From contig OY821775.1 in the NCBI GenBank assembly GCA_963682175.1, forward strand, positions 4,092,001 to 4,156,000: a DNA stretch of 64,000 nucleotides, given 5' to 3'. The stretch comes from Triglochin maritima. Lineage: Eukaryota > Streptophyta > Magnoliopsida > Alismatales > Juncaginaceae. The notes under the pieces were generated by a model, which saw nothing but the letters and a program-made list of their open reading frames with translations, ran no database searches and had not been told where the DNA came from. A program made the translations under genes and the position numbers. The first letter of the stretch is position 1; each line of letters starts with the position of its first letter. Below are positions 10,155-22,667 of the stretch, one piece after another.

Positions 10155-12127
10155 AAAAAATCTTCTTGAATTTCGACTTTTCAATTTTCCTATAGTTCAA
10201 TTCCTTTGTATTTTCGATAAATTTATATTTTAATACTTTGTTTAAACCATACTTTTGGCCTAACTTCCTTAAATAAGAGTAACAATATCTCATGCTTCAT
10301 ACTAATCATTCTTTTGAAAATAACTACAATTTACAATGCCTACAATTTACACGTGAGTATGTGTCCACCGTTAAAAGAAGTATTAGGCAAGCACGACAAC
10401 AACTTGAACCATTAGATTATTTCCCAATATTATGGGTCCATGCGAGGGGTAACAGTAGGGCATTAGGATTTTTTCGAATGCACCCAAATGATTCGGGGGC
10501 AATAAAAAGACGTTCGTGGAGAAGCAGGAAAGGGAAAGAGTTACGTGTCGGAGTGTTTTGCAGCCTCTCTCCCGAACATCGCATCAAGATTAATGAAATC
10601 ACGTGCCAAAAATATATATTAATGAAACCAAATCTTCAACTGAAACCACAAAGGTGTTCCTACGAGAGAGAGGATACGTTAGTATGGCCACGAATCATAC
10701 ATGTGGTGTACTGTATGGCTACGAATCATACATGTGGTGTACGTTTTACTTCTTAAGTGATACATTACTATACGTACACGTATCCATTTTCAAAAGTAGG
10801 ATGAGCGAAAAAAAAACATATAATAATGTGACATATACCAAAAACATGTCAAAACAGCATATAGCTGAAATCATATTAGCAAATCCGAGTAGGAGGTAGA
10901 CATGTCAAACAAATTAGATGGGGTTAATTTGATATGGATCATGACGGGCTTTAGATCCAGTTGCGACCAACTCGTTTGGTTTAGCCATGTACAACAAATA
11001 TCAACCTAGACAAATTAGCGCATTCTGTTTTTGTCACATTATCATGAAATGTTTTCTTCTCTTTCTTTCTATTATTCACCGCTCAATCACAATCCACTTA
11101 TAAATGTCAACCTAATCATATCAACATTCTCTTACTTCCACGTGATCTCTACCTATGGGCGACATTTTGTTTAGGCCTCAATGAACATGCCTTAGTATGT
11201 AGTTGAGCATTGAACTTGTTTTTGTTGTCTCAGCAAACATGTTGACCCTATTCACTTGATGAAATAATGTGAAACCAGAGCGTGTAAGTCATTGTTTAGA
11301 CTTTAGGTCATCCTTAACTAATGGATATTTGGGGTCGCGTCGGGGCAAGACCCGACCCAAATCCCTTAACTTTCTAGCCAAGGTTGGGTTGCGACCTGGG
11401 TGAGGCCACATGGCCTTCTCGGGTTGGTTCGTTTTTTTATTTTTTAAAAGAAATTATTAAAAATCATTAATTTATATTTATTAGATAATATTTTATTGAT
11501 ATGTATACATATTTATGTAATCAGAACTAATTTCTGAAAATTAAAATAAATGTAAATAATCAATGAAAAATAGTAAAATAAATCAATTAAATTAGGTATA
11601 CTAATACAAAATTAGTGGAAATCATAAGTATTAGTCAATTGCAACTCAAATAAAGGAAATTAATTTTACTTAAACCGATTAATAACCAAATACATAACAC
11701 AAACTACTGCCATAATTGTAACTAAAGCAAGTACATAACATAACGGAGGAATGGGACACCCGGAAACATATGACATTGTGAGTTGATCGAAAATATATGA
11801 CAACGCTTTGGAAGGAGTGTAAGTTAATTTTGTTCGTAATATGTATTGTAATATTTTACTTTTGAATTACTATAACATATATTTGTCAAATTTTAATCAA
11901 ATCTAACTTTTGCGTGTTATTCGTAATTATCGTAATTTAATTAGATTAAGTCATTGTAAAAATAATTTATTTAATAGTTTGTGAATTATTGTGATGAAAT
12001 AGAAAAAAAGGTAAAAAGAAATGATGTGGATGAGAGAGTGTTGAAAGTTGAGTTAATGTTAAGAAGTGAAAAATAGGTTGGATTATGCGTTGCATAGTAT
12101 TTTTTGTTGACGTGATAGAGAAAGAAA
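10155..12127. other. Intergenic, AT-rich, no gene seen
   Basis: No open frame here resembles a known protein. A 31-bp direct tandem duplication lies at 10683-10742 (two copies starting TATGGCCACGAATC and TATGGCTACGAATC). Confidence 0.6.
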
Positions 12128-12629
12128 TATGGTTGTAAGCGGGGCGGGTTTTCGCCACACCACTACTCACCACGCCAAAGTTAAGCAAGTAGGCGGGGCG
12201 GGGTCAAAAAAAATCCGCTACCCGCCCCGCGTAAGGATGGACTAGGTTATGCGAGGCGGGTTGGCGGGTTTGACGGGTTTAATCTTTTATTAAAGCTAAA
12301 TACATAAATCAAATTATTTTCTTTAACGTTATCTATTTTAATCAAAGCTAAGTACGAAAATCAAGGAAAAAATCAATAAATGATTGTTTTTAAAGCTATA
12401 TACAAAAAAATCAAAGCTAAATACAAACAAAATCAAAACAAAATACAAAATAATCAAACAAAATATAAGGTTCATGCAGGTTGCAGGTTATGCGGGGCGG
12501 GTTGCGAGAAAACTGCAACCCGTCCCACTTATTATGCGGGTTGTGCGGGTGGCGGGTAACAAATTTTTGTCAACTACCCGCGTTAGACGGAACAAATTGC
12601 GGATAAAATCCTACCCATTTACAGCCAAC
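12128..12629. mobile_element. Old hAT MITE, sibling of the one at 63115-63659
   Basis: It aligns over its whole length with the MITE at 63115-63659: GC-rich ends of GGCGGG repeats around an AT-rich core made of TTAAAGCTAAATAC-type segments. The ends are decayed (TATGGTTGTAAG against TAGGGCTGTCAG; ACAGCCAAC against ACAGCCCTA) and no 8-bp target duplication remains, so it is an older insertion. Confidence 0.75.
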
Positions 12630-12944
12630 TGGAATATTTGGGATTCTGAAAAACGTAATTAAGGTTGCTGTATTACAACTACGTCAAAATTAGATGAAGT
12701 AGACATGTAGTTCGAACTAGACCATAACTTCGTTAATTAACACGTCAACAAGTCAAACTTTTCCAACTCTTAATGGAGGTGCACTGGAGGTTTGTCCATT
12801 ACAAGCTTAATGAAAAAGATAATATTGTTTTACTGAACTGCTATTCATTGACTCATTGTAATCTGATATGTTATCACTGAAATCTTGCAACGAAACCTCA
12901 AATAATTAAAGATAACACACCATATAATTTTTAATTTTTTTTTT

Positions 12945-13198
12945 GGACGGACGTCTTAACCAGAGACCCCCCTCCCATCGGTGAGACGTCTTAGTCAGAC
13001 GCCCCCTCCATTGGGGAGACGTTTGGGTAAAACGCCCGCCACTTGGTGGTGGCGTCTGGCTAAGACGCTCCCAACATGGGGGAGACATCTCGCTAAGACA
13101 CCTTCCCTATAGGGGGCGTTTTACCCAGACGTCCGAACCGTTTTTTTTCTGGACTTAATTCACCGAATCCAGATGTTTCGCCAGACATTTTTGTAGTG
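12945..13198 (-). mobile_element. End of a CACTA (En/Spm) element with subterminal repeats
   Basis: The minus strand begins CACTACAAAAATGTCTGG at 13198, a typical CACTA terminus. Inside follow several imperfect units of about 40 bp built on GAGACGTCTNNGTCAGACGC, resembling the subterminal transposase-binding repeats of this superfamily. I see no second terminus in the window, so the element is truncated or its other end is too decayed. Confidence 0.6.
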
Positions 13199-13687
13199 TT
13201 TGTATTGGGAAAATGAGGAAAACGTAGGCAGAAACATTATTTTAAGAGACGAAACGAAATGTGTATTAAATGAATTGTGAATGTTAAAATGATAATTATT
13301 ACGACGATTTAAGTAGTTTTCCTACGATGAAAAGTAATTTCCTTGTTTTACTCGAAAATACTTTACATTTACAAACTTCCATATCTCTTTTGCTGCCAAA
13401 TCTCAAACAGCAACTCCCAACCCTGAAAGTAGATCAGTACACCAAAGAACTGAAATCCTTTTTAATTAGTAACACAAGAAATATCCTTTGAAACTTTTTT
13501 CTTCTTCTTCCATACAAACAAAAAGAAACAGCGTTAGACATCCCATCTTGTCTTCCATATCCAAATCCAAAAAGAAAAAAATAGAAAAAATGTGCCCATC
13601 TTCTAAATATAAACCACAAACAATCACCAAAGTCTAACCATTAACATTTTTGTTCCATTTTGTTATAGATATTTAGTACAGTACTAA
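13199..13687. other. Intergenic / 3' flank of the ERF gene
   Basis: AT-rich sequence with no coding signal. The part nearest 13687 is expected to hold the 3' UTR and poly(A) site of the ERF gene, which I cannot place exactly. Confidence 0.5.
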
Positions 13688-14359
13688 CTAGCTTGCCAGA
13701 ATCTGCCATATCAACTCAGCATCAAAAGAAGGCATCCTTGCAAGTGAACACTCACCGTCCATCTCAACGTCCAACTCAATCCGACCGTCCAATCCCTCCT
13801 CCAACTTTGTAACATATCCATCACTACTTGTCTCTTTTGGTTTATCTTCCAAAATAGTTGCTCTCCTAATGGCAACACTCTTCCTTAGCTTCTTCCCCCT
13901 AATTCTCTGACATCTCGCCTGGATCTTCGCATCTACGGATGAGCTTAGAGCCTTCATTGTCGCCGAGCATTTGTTATCCCCAACAAGTTGGGGGAAATTG
14001 AGCTTTGCGTATTCCCCACGGAGCTTATAAGCCGCCCGATCGTAAGCAAAGGCTGCGGATTCGGGAGAATTGTAGGTGCCCAACCAAACACGCACTCGGT
14101 TCTGCGGTAAACGGATCTCGGCCACCCATTTGCCCCACTGGCGTTGCCGGACGCCTCGGTAGAGCTTAGTTGGTGGAGGAGGGGAAAGGGTTGGAGGTGG
14201 TTGGAGTTGGAGCTTTTGGTGGAGGAGTTGGGATTGGAGGTGGTAGACGTTAGAGCCTATAGGAGTTGAGGGTTGGAAGTGAGAGAGAGAAGAGAGAAGA
14301 GTTTGTGACGGAGGAAGTGGTGGAAATAGAGCTCCATGATTGAGTGCATTTACATCCAT
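13688..14359 (-). CDS. AP2/ERF transcription factor, DREB A-6 / group I (ERF060-062 type)
   Basis: A single exon of 223 residues. The AP2 domain spans about residues 67-123 ([20 protein letters not shown], then [20 protein letters not shown]) and carries the valine of the WVAEI strand that marks the DREB side of the family. The C-terminus [15 protein letters not shown] resembles the end motif of the ERF060/061/062 group. The family binds GCC/DRE-like promoter elements in the nucleus. I start at 14359 because that ATG is in a near-ideal context (CCCACCATGG) and about 85-90 bases below a TATA box; the open frame extends 17 codons further up, but only to a TTG. No intron is seen, as is usual for the group. 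Its targets cannot be told from sequence. Confidence 0.92.
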   Translation of the reverse strand: MDVNALNHGALFPPLPPSQTLLSSLSHFQPSTPIGSNVYHLQSQLLHQKLQLQPPPTLSPPPPTKLYRGVRQRQWGKWVAEIRLPQNRVRVWLGTYNSPESAAFAYDRAAYKLRGEYAKLNFPQLVGDNKCSATMKALSSSVDAKIQARCQRIRGKKLRKSVAIRRATILEDKPKETSSDGYVTKLEEGLDGRIELDVEMDGECSLARMPSFDAELIWQILAS

Positions 14360-14442
14360 GGTGGGAGATAGTAGAAGAGTGGAGGAAATGTGTGTGGTTG
14401 ATTGGTGCAAGTTGTATTGCTTTCTTTTGACTTAAGGAGTGG

Positions 14443-14450
14443 TATTTATA
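14443..14450 (-). promoter_or_regulatory. TATA box of the ERF gene
   Basis: The minus strand reads CTATAAATACC here, with an ATTGG (inverted CCAAT) immediately upstream. Transcription would start near 14418, giving a 5' UTR of about 60 bases before the ATG at 14359. Confidence 0.6.
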
Positions 14451-16769
14451 GCCAATAGGACCTCTTCTTGTGGGCACAACCTATAGCTAGTTAAGCCACA
14501 TCAACAAACTAATTAGGTTATCAGTTGCCGAATGAGTTTGCTTAGCTTGTATATTTTTAGTCTTGTATGAATTTCAATTATGGACTGATTCTTAGTATCG
14601 TGAGTTACATGTTAGGAATAAATTTAAGCATATATAAATATGCTTTGAAGACACTAAGGTTAGTAGGATTAGTGGTTTACCGGCCTTGGACGTGCCACAT
14701 CGAGGCAAGTTGTCTAAACAATTTTTTAATAAACTACGTACATGAAGCTAGCTAGGTTCAACATTAGCCCTAAGGCATACATTAGCATTAGTGTATATAG
14801 GCAAACAACCGGAGAACCCTATAATACTAATTCAATTATCCTTCTCCTGAAATTAATTAATTTAATATTAATTAGTAGATATTATCGACGACAGACATGA
14901 CACAAGGGTGACGCTAGCTGAACCTACCCACGAACAACCAAATACAATTAAAGAGAAATGTGAGTAAATAGAAAAGGCCAAAGGAGACCTTTTAGTTTGT
15001 TTTGGAGAGGATGGAGTTGGAAGACGAGAGGAACACAAACAGCACACGTGAAAGAGAAGAGGAGAAGTGGAACATGCAGATATGGGGTACGTGGATTCGG
15101 AGCCAAACTCCTTCTACTTTTTAGATTTATTGCTCCGGTGGTCCAAACTGCCACGCTGTTGGGATCGGACGACACGTATGTGTACCAACGATGTTATTGT
15201 TGCTGTCGGTGGGGCCGGTGTTAACGTGCTTGGACGTTGATTGATGGGTGACTCATGGGTGTGCAAAATCTTCTTATATTTTACCTAAATTTAATCCCAA
15301 CCCTTGATCAATCATTGATCTGGGTAAGATTAGAGATATCAAGGAGCCATTCATAGTTGGATTCTAAAATTTTCAACGTTTTTTTTGTTATTTAATGGCA
15401 CCAAATTTATCACGTACAAGTACCAAGAGAGAGAGAAGAAAATTCTAACCAATAGAACTTGCTCTTGCAATGTTTGGTTAAGACAATCTCATTGTAACAA
15501 AGTAAGCTATCTCAACTTATCCTAACCATGGTTACATCAAGGTAGCTACTTGGCTAGTGAGAGCTGTGAGTGAGACAATGGTTCGGCAACATGGGCCCAT
15601 GGCATGACAAGAGTTCCATCTTTTTTATGCTACTGGTTGGATAATGTGACTGTGAGTGTCAATATGCATGGGAGGGATGTACGATGTATCTGATATCTTC
15701 TCATTTATGACTGAGGGACTTTTAGAGTGTCAGTCGAACTAACTAAGTTTGTCAAGATGGGGAGGACATATTTTCATCCTTAACCATGCAAACGTGGATG
15801 TAAATGGGAAAGTATGATTACGACCTATTTATCTATTTAATCATTCTACCATAAGAATATGAGTACCCACCTGAGTGCTCGAGGGGTTTGACACTAAGCT
15901 TGCTAACTTAATCAAAACTAACTTGAGTTTGGTTTGAGTTTAGGTCTATGTACTTACTTATAAGCTTGTGCAATTTCAATTTCAGACTTAATGAGCATGT
16001 ATAGGTAGGTTGGAAGAAAACTCTAAAGGAAGATGTAACACCAAGGATTAAGTGTGGGTCTTAAATGCAATATGTAGCTCGTAAACCACAAACAATGCCT
16101 GATAAGTAAACGCCACGACTACTTTGTCAACATGTTTTTTAGATACAAGTCACGGCCCATGTTTGCTTAAGTTCATTTCCTAATCCTGGTTATTATAAAC
16201 TGTACTACACAGAAACCATAAAATGTCGGCATGAAGGACCATTTTGACAATGGAACCACTAATTTGTGTCGCCATTATTTTTCTGCCGTATTGGTATTGA
16301 ATACAGAAACAAAGTGTGAATTGGTCAACGCCATTTTAATCATATGTGTCGCCATTAACACCCACATCTTTCAGTTCAAGAAATTTACATCCGATGCGAA
16401 AACTGTTACTTTTAGATAATTTTTTTACCCAATACAGGCGTTTAAACATAAACATATTTTTTCATCAGAAATCATCCTTCTGAACACATTAAGTTCATGC
16501 AATGAAATTCATGATTTGTTCCCCGAATAAAACGAAACATTTCATGTAACAATAGAAATTAAGTAACATGTCTTTATTTTTGTTGTTTGCTCTGGACACA
16601 TTTTCACTAACAAACTTGGGATTACAGTGAGTGGGCTGTTTTTGGATTGACTTCGACGTGTAAATCTTAATAATCACTTTTCCTTTAAGGGTATAGTAAA
16701 CACCTGATCATATAAGAATCTGTATAATGATGCAAATAGCATATGGAACAAAGTGAGCCAAAAGAACAA
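14451..16769. other. Intergenic, upstream of the ERF gene; no gene seen
   Basis: Short open frames only, none resembling a known family. Part of this stretch must be the ERF promoter, and the right end the 3' flank of the DUF212 gene. Confidence 0.55.
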
Positions 16770-19700
16770 TCAAAAAAATGCTTCAGTGGTTAAACTTATA
16801 AGAAACCCCAATAAAGCTCCAACAAGGACCTCTACTGCGGTGTGGCCGGCGGACTCGTTCAGTCGTTCGAACTTATTGTGATGTTCCAGTTGAATTTCTC
16901 CATCGACATGTTCCACAGGTGAGGAGTTTGTTAGCACCGTGCTTGCAAGTTTGCTATCTTGGGAATATGATTTTTGATATGGAGTTGGAAAATCTTTGCC
17001 ATTCGACGGTGAGAGTGAAGCAAGGTTTTCAGATTTTGACGGAGACGACGAAATCCTCTGATTCAAATCAGCATAGTCAAATTCTTCACAGAGAAGTGGC
17101 GAGGGTTGTTGTATCTTTTGCAAACTATTGAGAATCTTGGAATGCCTGCCAACCTCCCTTCTCACACCCTACAAAGACGATTAATCACAGTTTCATATTC
17201 CACTTGGAAAGTGCAAAATTCAAAGCTTACGGGCAAAAAACTCATAAAACATTTTGGTTGTGCTCCATTAACTTTTAAAACCAACAGGTAAAGAAATATA
17301 TGTTAAGGCTCTACTTCGTAACACACGAAACATAATCAAATTGTCCATAATACGAATTGCGGAACTAATCTGTTGACAGAAAACTAAAAAAAAAAATGTA
17401 GTGAATTTGGAACCTTTTGAAGCCTGTTAGGCAGCACCTATATAACCACATTTCCTAATTACATGCCCAAGTCCCAAATCATGCCAAATAAGAATTACAT
17501 ATTGAAACTGCAATCTCCATTAAGTTCAACAAAATCGTATAAATTGTTCAAATTTAGATTGATAAATCAGATAACTCATAGCTGCTAGTCATACTTAGAA
17601 GAAAATTTTAGCTGCAAAGGTTCATATATACTCAGAAAAGAAGAGCTTCGAAAAGGTCTTTACGACTTCAATATGTTCAGTGTGATTGCAAGCATAGATT
17701 CGTGTCCAACAAAGCAATTTAAGTTGAACAATTGAAGAAATTGTCATCTGAACATTTGTCTCCATGAATTTAATGAAGCAAAGAAGTTGGTTCAGGCTAG
17801 CAACCACTCATTCGATTTCAAGTTTGTGCTTTAATAAGCACCAGTAAATGCCATCGATGAATTTTCATGCAATCGTTTTCAGTGATTTGTAAAAAAGCTT
17901 GATATGGGAGAAAATCAAAATCATACAGGAAAAGGAGTTTGTTAACAATTCTAATTGCATTTATTCATAAACTTTTATGAGTCCTCTCAACAAACTTCAG
18001 TAATTTCAATTCTGACTTTGAGAGGCAGTTTTGAAATGATCATAATCTGCTAGTACCTGAGCATCATACATCACAATTGCCGCAAAGACTACAACCACTC
18101 CAAATATCGAATCTGAGAAACCCCTACATTTTGGGAAAAAAACGATCAATGAACAAAAAACTATGGTTACAGTCCATCAATGACCACACATCAATCTTCT
18201 TGCATTTGTAAGTTTACCGATTGCAACACCTTTTTGAATAATTTTGTATAAGATCATCCCATAATCTCATACTTGCGGATGATTACTAGACCCATGAGTT
18301 ACCAAATTGAACCTTAAACCAAAAGGTCATAAACTGCAACACGAGGTCTAGTGACGGGTCCAGAAAACACACATTTTAGGCACCATATTGAACCGTCAGA
18401 GAGCACTTCGCTCACTTAGAAGCATGGGCAGCCAGCAACACTAACACTGTTAATTTGTTCATCAAGGGTATATCAGCTGGCCTAGAAAGTGGTCAAACAC
18501 CACGCCAACACTCATCAACTTTTCGCTCGCTGTGGTTGAGCTCATGTGTTGGATAAATGTTATGAAAAAATGGTCATGGGTCTTCTTCGGTATGCCACTC
18601 CATTGGACGAGCGAGAAAATGAAGTGGGTTATGGTGACGTCAAATTTTACACCTATTTGTATCTTTTTTATTTTATTCATAAGATTTCTCACCTACATCG
18701 AATGATTATTTTTCAAGGATTCAATGATCATTAGTCAAAGGAGGGGTTAATGGAGATCCAGGATTTGGGAGGAGGCGGAGCAGTATGTTGCATATTTCAC
18801 CAATTGTTCCTTTAAGAAGGGTGTGATAGTCATAGCACCACCTTCCATGCTCAATGAACGACCCACTGAGTGCATCATTACTTACCTGGCCATGCACGTT
18901 GCACTCTCCATGAGGTTGGCTGCCCATCCCAAATTTTCCCATTTCCAAAAAGTTCTTGGGTGGTATGTATGGAGTTTGAGACACATACATTTGCGTCAAA
19001 GGTCCAAAACGTGTAACTACTCAAGATATCATCTCACCTCCTTCCGTGGAAATAATTGACACTACACGGCAGTCTATTTGGGCCGATTTATCAGATTCTA
19101 ATATTATTGAGATTCAGTATGGTATCACGGTCATTTTCTCTTTCTTTTCCTACATAGATGGATCCGCCCGGCAGTCCCGATATGGCTATGCCCTATGTTT
19201 TTACCCCATCAATCCAATACCACAACCCTCTTAACCAAATTGGATGTCATACAGAGAAAAGAAAAGGGATTGAATGTGTCAAATGGTTTAGAAAGGGCAG
19301 AATTCCCTAGTGACTAACGACTGAGTTAGTTCTCTACTAATAAACATAATTTTACAGAACTCAAAATTTCAGCAAGAAATGCAGCACCAGAGCAACCTAA
19401 AATAAAGATTAAAACAATTAAATTTTCACCTCATACCTCTCAAGACCAAGGCAAGTTGCAGCCGCCACAACACCCTGCAAGCCCAAAATCAATCCAAAAC
19501 AAAAAACAAAAAAAACAAACTAACAATTTCCCATCGAAACGCCACGAAATCGAAAACCCACAAACCAAACTCACCGCCGAATGCGTGGAAGGCATTCCTC
19601 CAGTCCCAAGGGCTCTCTCGAGCCTGAACCCATTGCCCTGGGCAGCAGAGGTGAAAGGCTTGGAGAGCTGCCCAATAACAGTGGAGAGAGTAGCAGCCAC

Positions 19701-19955
19701 CAAAACCTTACATAAAACAAAAATTCAACATAAAGATTTGATTTTGACGTGGTTTCGGGTTTTGGGTAAGCGGAATTTCACCTTGTTGTGGACCACTTGG
19801 ATGATTTCTTCGGGTCCGAACCTTAGGGAAGCGGCTGTGGTGCGCCTTTTGGTGGGTTGAGGAGATTGGAGTGGGGGTTTGAGGAAGGAGGAGAAGGTGG
19901 TGGAGGATAGCGAGAGAGCCGAGGAGAAAGAAACAGAAGAATAGGAATGTAACAT
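16770..19955 (-). CDS. DUF212 family protein (acid phosphatase/vanadium haloperoxidase-related), probably plastid
   Basis: Five exons: 19782-19955, 19575-19706, 19437-19474, 18057-18123 and 16770-17168, all with GT-AG introns and consistent phases, giving 269 residues. The N-terminus ([20 protein letters not shown]) is serine-rich with few acidic residues, like a chloroplast transit peptide. Conserved blocks follow: [20 protein letters not shown] at the end of exon 2, [20 protein letters not shown] (a membrane segment), [14 protein letters not shown], and a final GHT…[12 protein letters not shown] membrane segment. These are the DUF212/YuiD signatures; the enzymatic activity is not established. 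An in-frame ATG at 20039 would add 28 residues, but the ATG at 19955 starts directly with the transit-like sequence. Intron 3 (18124-19436) is unusually long and holds no protein I recognise. Confidence 0.88.
18124..19436. other. Long intron 3 of the DUF212 gene
   Basis: This 1.3-kb intron has a less AT-rich middle (about 18340-19240) that looks unlike the neighbouring introns and may be an inserted fragment. I found no terminal repeats or recognisable coding in it. Confidence 0.4.
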
Positions 19956-20826
19956 GTTCTCTTCCTCTTCTGTTATCTGTCTCGCCTGTTGGGCTCTGCT
20001 TTTAACCCATGGAAAACTGCCGTGTGTGGAAGTGGCCATGTTTTGTTTGTTTTTTTAAAATATTTACCGTGTTTTTCTTTGCTCTCACGTGTATTTTCTG
20101 TTTTTTTTTCCCTTCCCCTTTTTATCTGGGTGCGCATGAGAGAGAGAAACTGACAGTGAGCAAGTTCAATTTTAATTGTTAATGTTACTTCTTCTTTTTT
20201 AAGACGTAGTTTTGTGCTTAGATTAAAAAATATTCTTACTGTGAGCCACAACAAGTATACAAAGGTCTACAGAACATAGTAACACATAGTAGGGGTTTTA
20301 CAAACCCAAACAACAAAATAACAAAAGAGTAAAACTGTTTAAATTTTGTTGTTAAAGACAAGCTTTCATCCAGAGACCGCTGGTCATGCATGCTCTTGCT
20401 AAGTGTGAGTTCTTCCTAATGGTTGGAGGGGAGAGAGAGACGGTCCGGAGAGCCCAGCTGAATTGCAGCAACAAACACTAGTCTGGATCCATTAATACCT
20501 TTTGAGAGGTTCACCGCGGCACAACCTTGTTATTAGCAACATGTGAGTTGAGGTTTTTGATTGTCACTATTGTCGCTAAGAGAAGATCCATTGGGGTGTC
20601 AAGAGCACTCTGATAGACGAGAACTAATCGGATCCCATAAGTTTGACATTAACATTCACAACATCGCGGAGACATACAGGACGTAGCTTGCTACCAATTA
20701 GATCAGTTGAGCAGCGCTTACTCGAGTGATTTACATCCCTCAGACAGTTTCAGATTGAGGTCGAAACATTGAAATTTTTGAGTAATAATAGGTAAATTTT
20801 ATAAATCTATGACCATTTTAAGTCTT
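19956..20826. other. Upstream flank of the DUF212 gene; no gene seen
   Basis: Probable promoter of the minus-strand gene near 19956, then unremarkable non-coding sequence. Confidence 0.45.
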
Positions 20827-20829
20827 TTA

Positions 20830-21582
20830 GGGAGTGTTTGTCCACCTGGAAACATAAGTAAAAAGAAAATAGATTCCTTTTGACTAGAATTTTTCTTGGT
20901 GTTTGTGTCAGTTTTGGAAAATGAATATATTTTCACTTTGTTTTCATCTACCATCAAGAATGTACCGAAATATTTTCCCTCAATTTCTCACACCCCTCAC
21001 AGGAAATCAATGGAAAGTGCAGGAAAGTTATAAAAAATGTATATGTTTATCAAACTTATTTAATAATTATTTTTATTATATAAAATCTTAACTACAAAAA
21101 CATTAAAATCATATTTTTAAAATTAAATTATCTTTAAAAATTCATGACAAATATGTTACAAAATTATAGCATAAGCTAGGTAATAAAAATTAAGAATACA
21201 TCTTGAACTTCATATTATCTTATTAAAATAAAATTCTAAAATATATAATTTTATTTTTCAACAAGAGATATACGTATATAATATATAATTCACACATCAC
21301 ATTTTTGAGTCAAATTAAACTAAAATGTGCAATGTCTATATAAATCTTAATATACAACATACTTTTTGCAATAAAATTATACATTTATATATACAACGTT
21401 CATAGATAATATCAATTTCCGGAAATGAGAGTTAATGAATTCAATTTTTTATTTTCCAATGGATTCCGGTACGTTACACAAACAACATAATCTTGGTCAA
21501 AAGGAAATTAATTTTCTCTGATTTCTATTTTCGTTTGACCACAGAATCTATTTCCAGTGATTTTCTGTACACAAACACCCCC
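20830..21582. mobile_element. Harbinger/Tourist-type MITE with TTA target duplication
   Basis: It is bounded by TTA at 20827-20829 and 21583-21585. The left end reads GGGAGTGTTTGTCCACC and the right end, inverted, GGGGGTGTTTGTGTACAG. G-rich ends running into TGTTTG with a 3-bp TWA target duplication are hallmarks of PIF/Harbinger MITEs. The 753-bp interior is very AT-rich and has no coding capacity. Confidence 0.7.
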
Positions 21583-21585
21583 TTA

Positions 21586-22667
21586 AGGTCTTTGTGCTGA
21601 AGAAAACAATAGAAAATAATTTTTCGAAGCAAACGAGAACCAAATTTCTTGTTAATTGTACGTCAACTTGGAATCAATTGGAAAATTTTAAGATTTAATT
21701 ATTTGAATAACATTTATGAACATAACAGTAAGTTTCAGATAAATTATAATGAGTAATTCCTGATAAATTTGTATAATTTTTTATATTTTATTATGAATAT
21801 TTATAAATAATAATGTAATTTATGCTTTCATTTTTTTAATTTTAGGTTTATGTTATTAAATGTTTGATAAACATATAAAAATATTAAGCTACATGGCATG
21901 TTTATACATCATTCTTAAGTTTCCAACATTTTCACTAGGAATTCCTAAAAAGGAGTGGCAAACAAAGGAAAAATATATCCTACACCTTCAAGGCTGCACA
22001 GGTACAGAGGGAATTGTTTTTCCTGAAATGGCATAAACGCCCGAAAAAAATCTTTATGAAAAGGAAATTGTTTTCGTTATTTTCCATTTGTACAAACACC
22101 CCGTTTATATTGGAAAAGGGGTCGGAATTTAAAACCAAACATGGTATGGGAAACACAACTTTACCTTATTGAAGAAAACGCAAACTAGCAGTCCCAACTT
22201 CCTTGAGAAATAAATATTGAAGAAAAGTTTTCCAATTCACACAACAAAATAGAGTAAATTCCCAGTGTAATGCTTAAGCTGAGCAGCTCATTTAAGTAGT
22301 GGGAATATTGCTTCTACCATAACATAGAATACCGTATCGGAATCACAGAGTTGGCATAAATAAGTTTCCATGACAATAAATGATGAAAATGGCCAAAATT
22401 TTGGACCAGAAAAAAGGCTAAAATCATATGGCGATCTGGTTCCACGAGGCCGACAACTGCAAATGTCTTTATTGTTGAAAAGTCAAAGCTAAAATTACTT
22501 GTGCTTCGTAGTCATCTATGCCGATCTGGGTCAAACAAAAGCAGGAAAATCAATTAAAATAAGGTAAGTTATGAAGCAAATCTGGGAAAGGAGACGATAC
22601 TAAAATGGACCTGACCCAGACGGTCTCTGAAAATTATCTGTCTAAATCCAAGAGAGTGAAAAGGAGA
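21586..22667. other. Intergenic with a second Harbinger-like end
   Basis: Near 22093-22104 the sequence TGTACAAACACCCC resembles the right end of the neighbouring MITE, but I cannot find its left partner. Nothing coding is seen; the part next to 22667 is the 3' flank of the isocitrate dehydrogenase gene. Confidence 0.4.

Noticed and set aside
13688..14410. ERF start 17 codons upstream of 14359
   Set aside because: The upstream end of the frame is a TTG and would leave almost no 5' UTR after the TATA box; ATG 14359 has a near-ideal context.
18340..19240. Separate gene inside DUF212 intron 3
   Set aside because: Only short frames with no recognisable family and no splice-compatible extension.
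19956..20039. Upstream ATG of the DUF212 gene at 20039
   Set aside because: It is a real ATG, but it would put a charged stretch before the transit-peptide-like start; kept only as an alternative.
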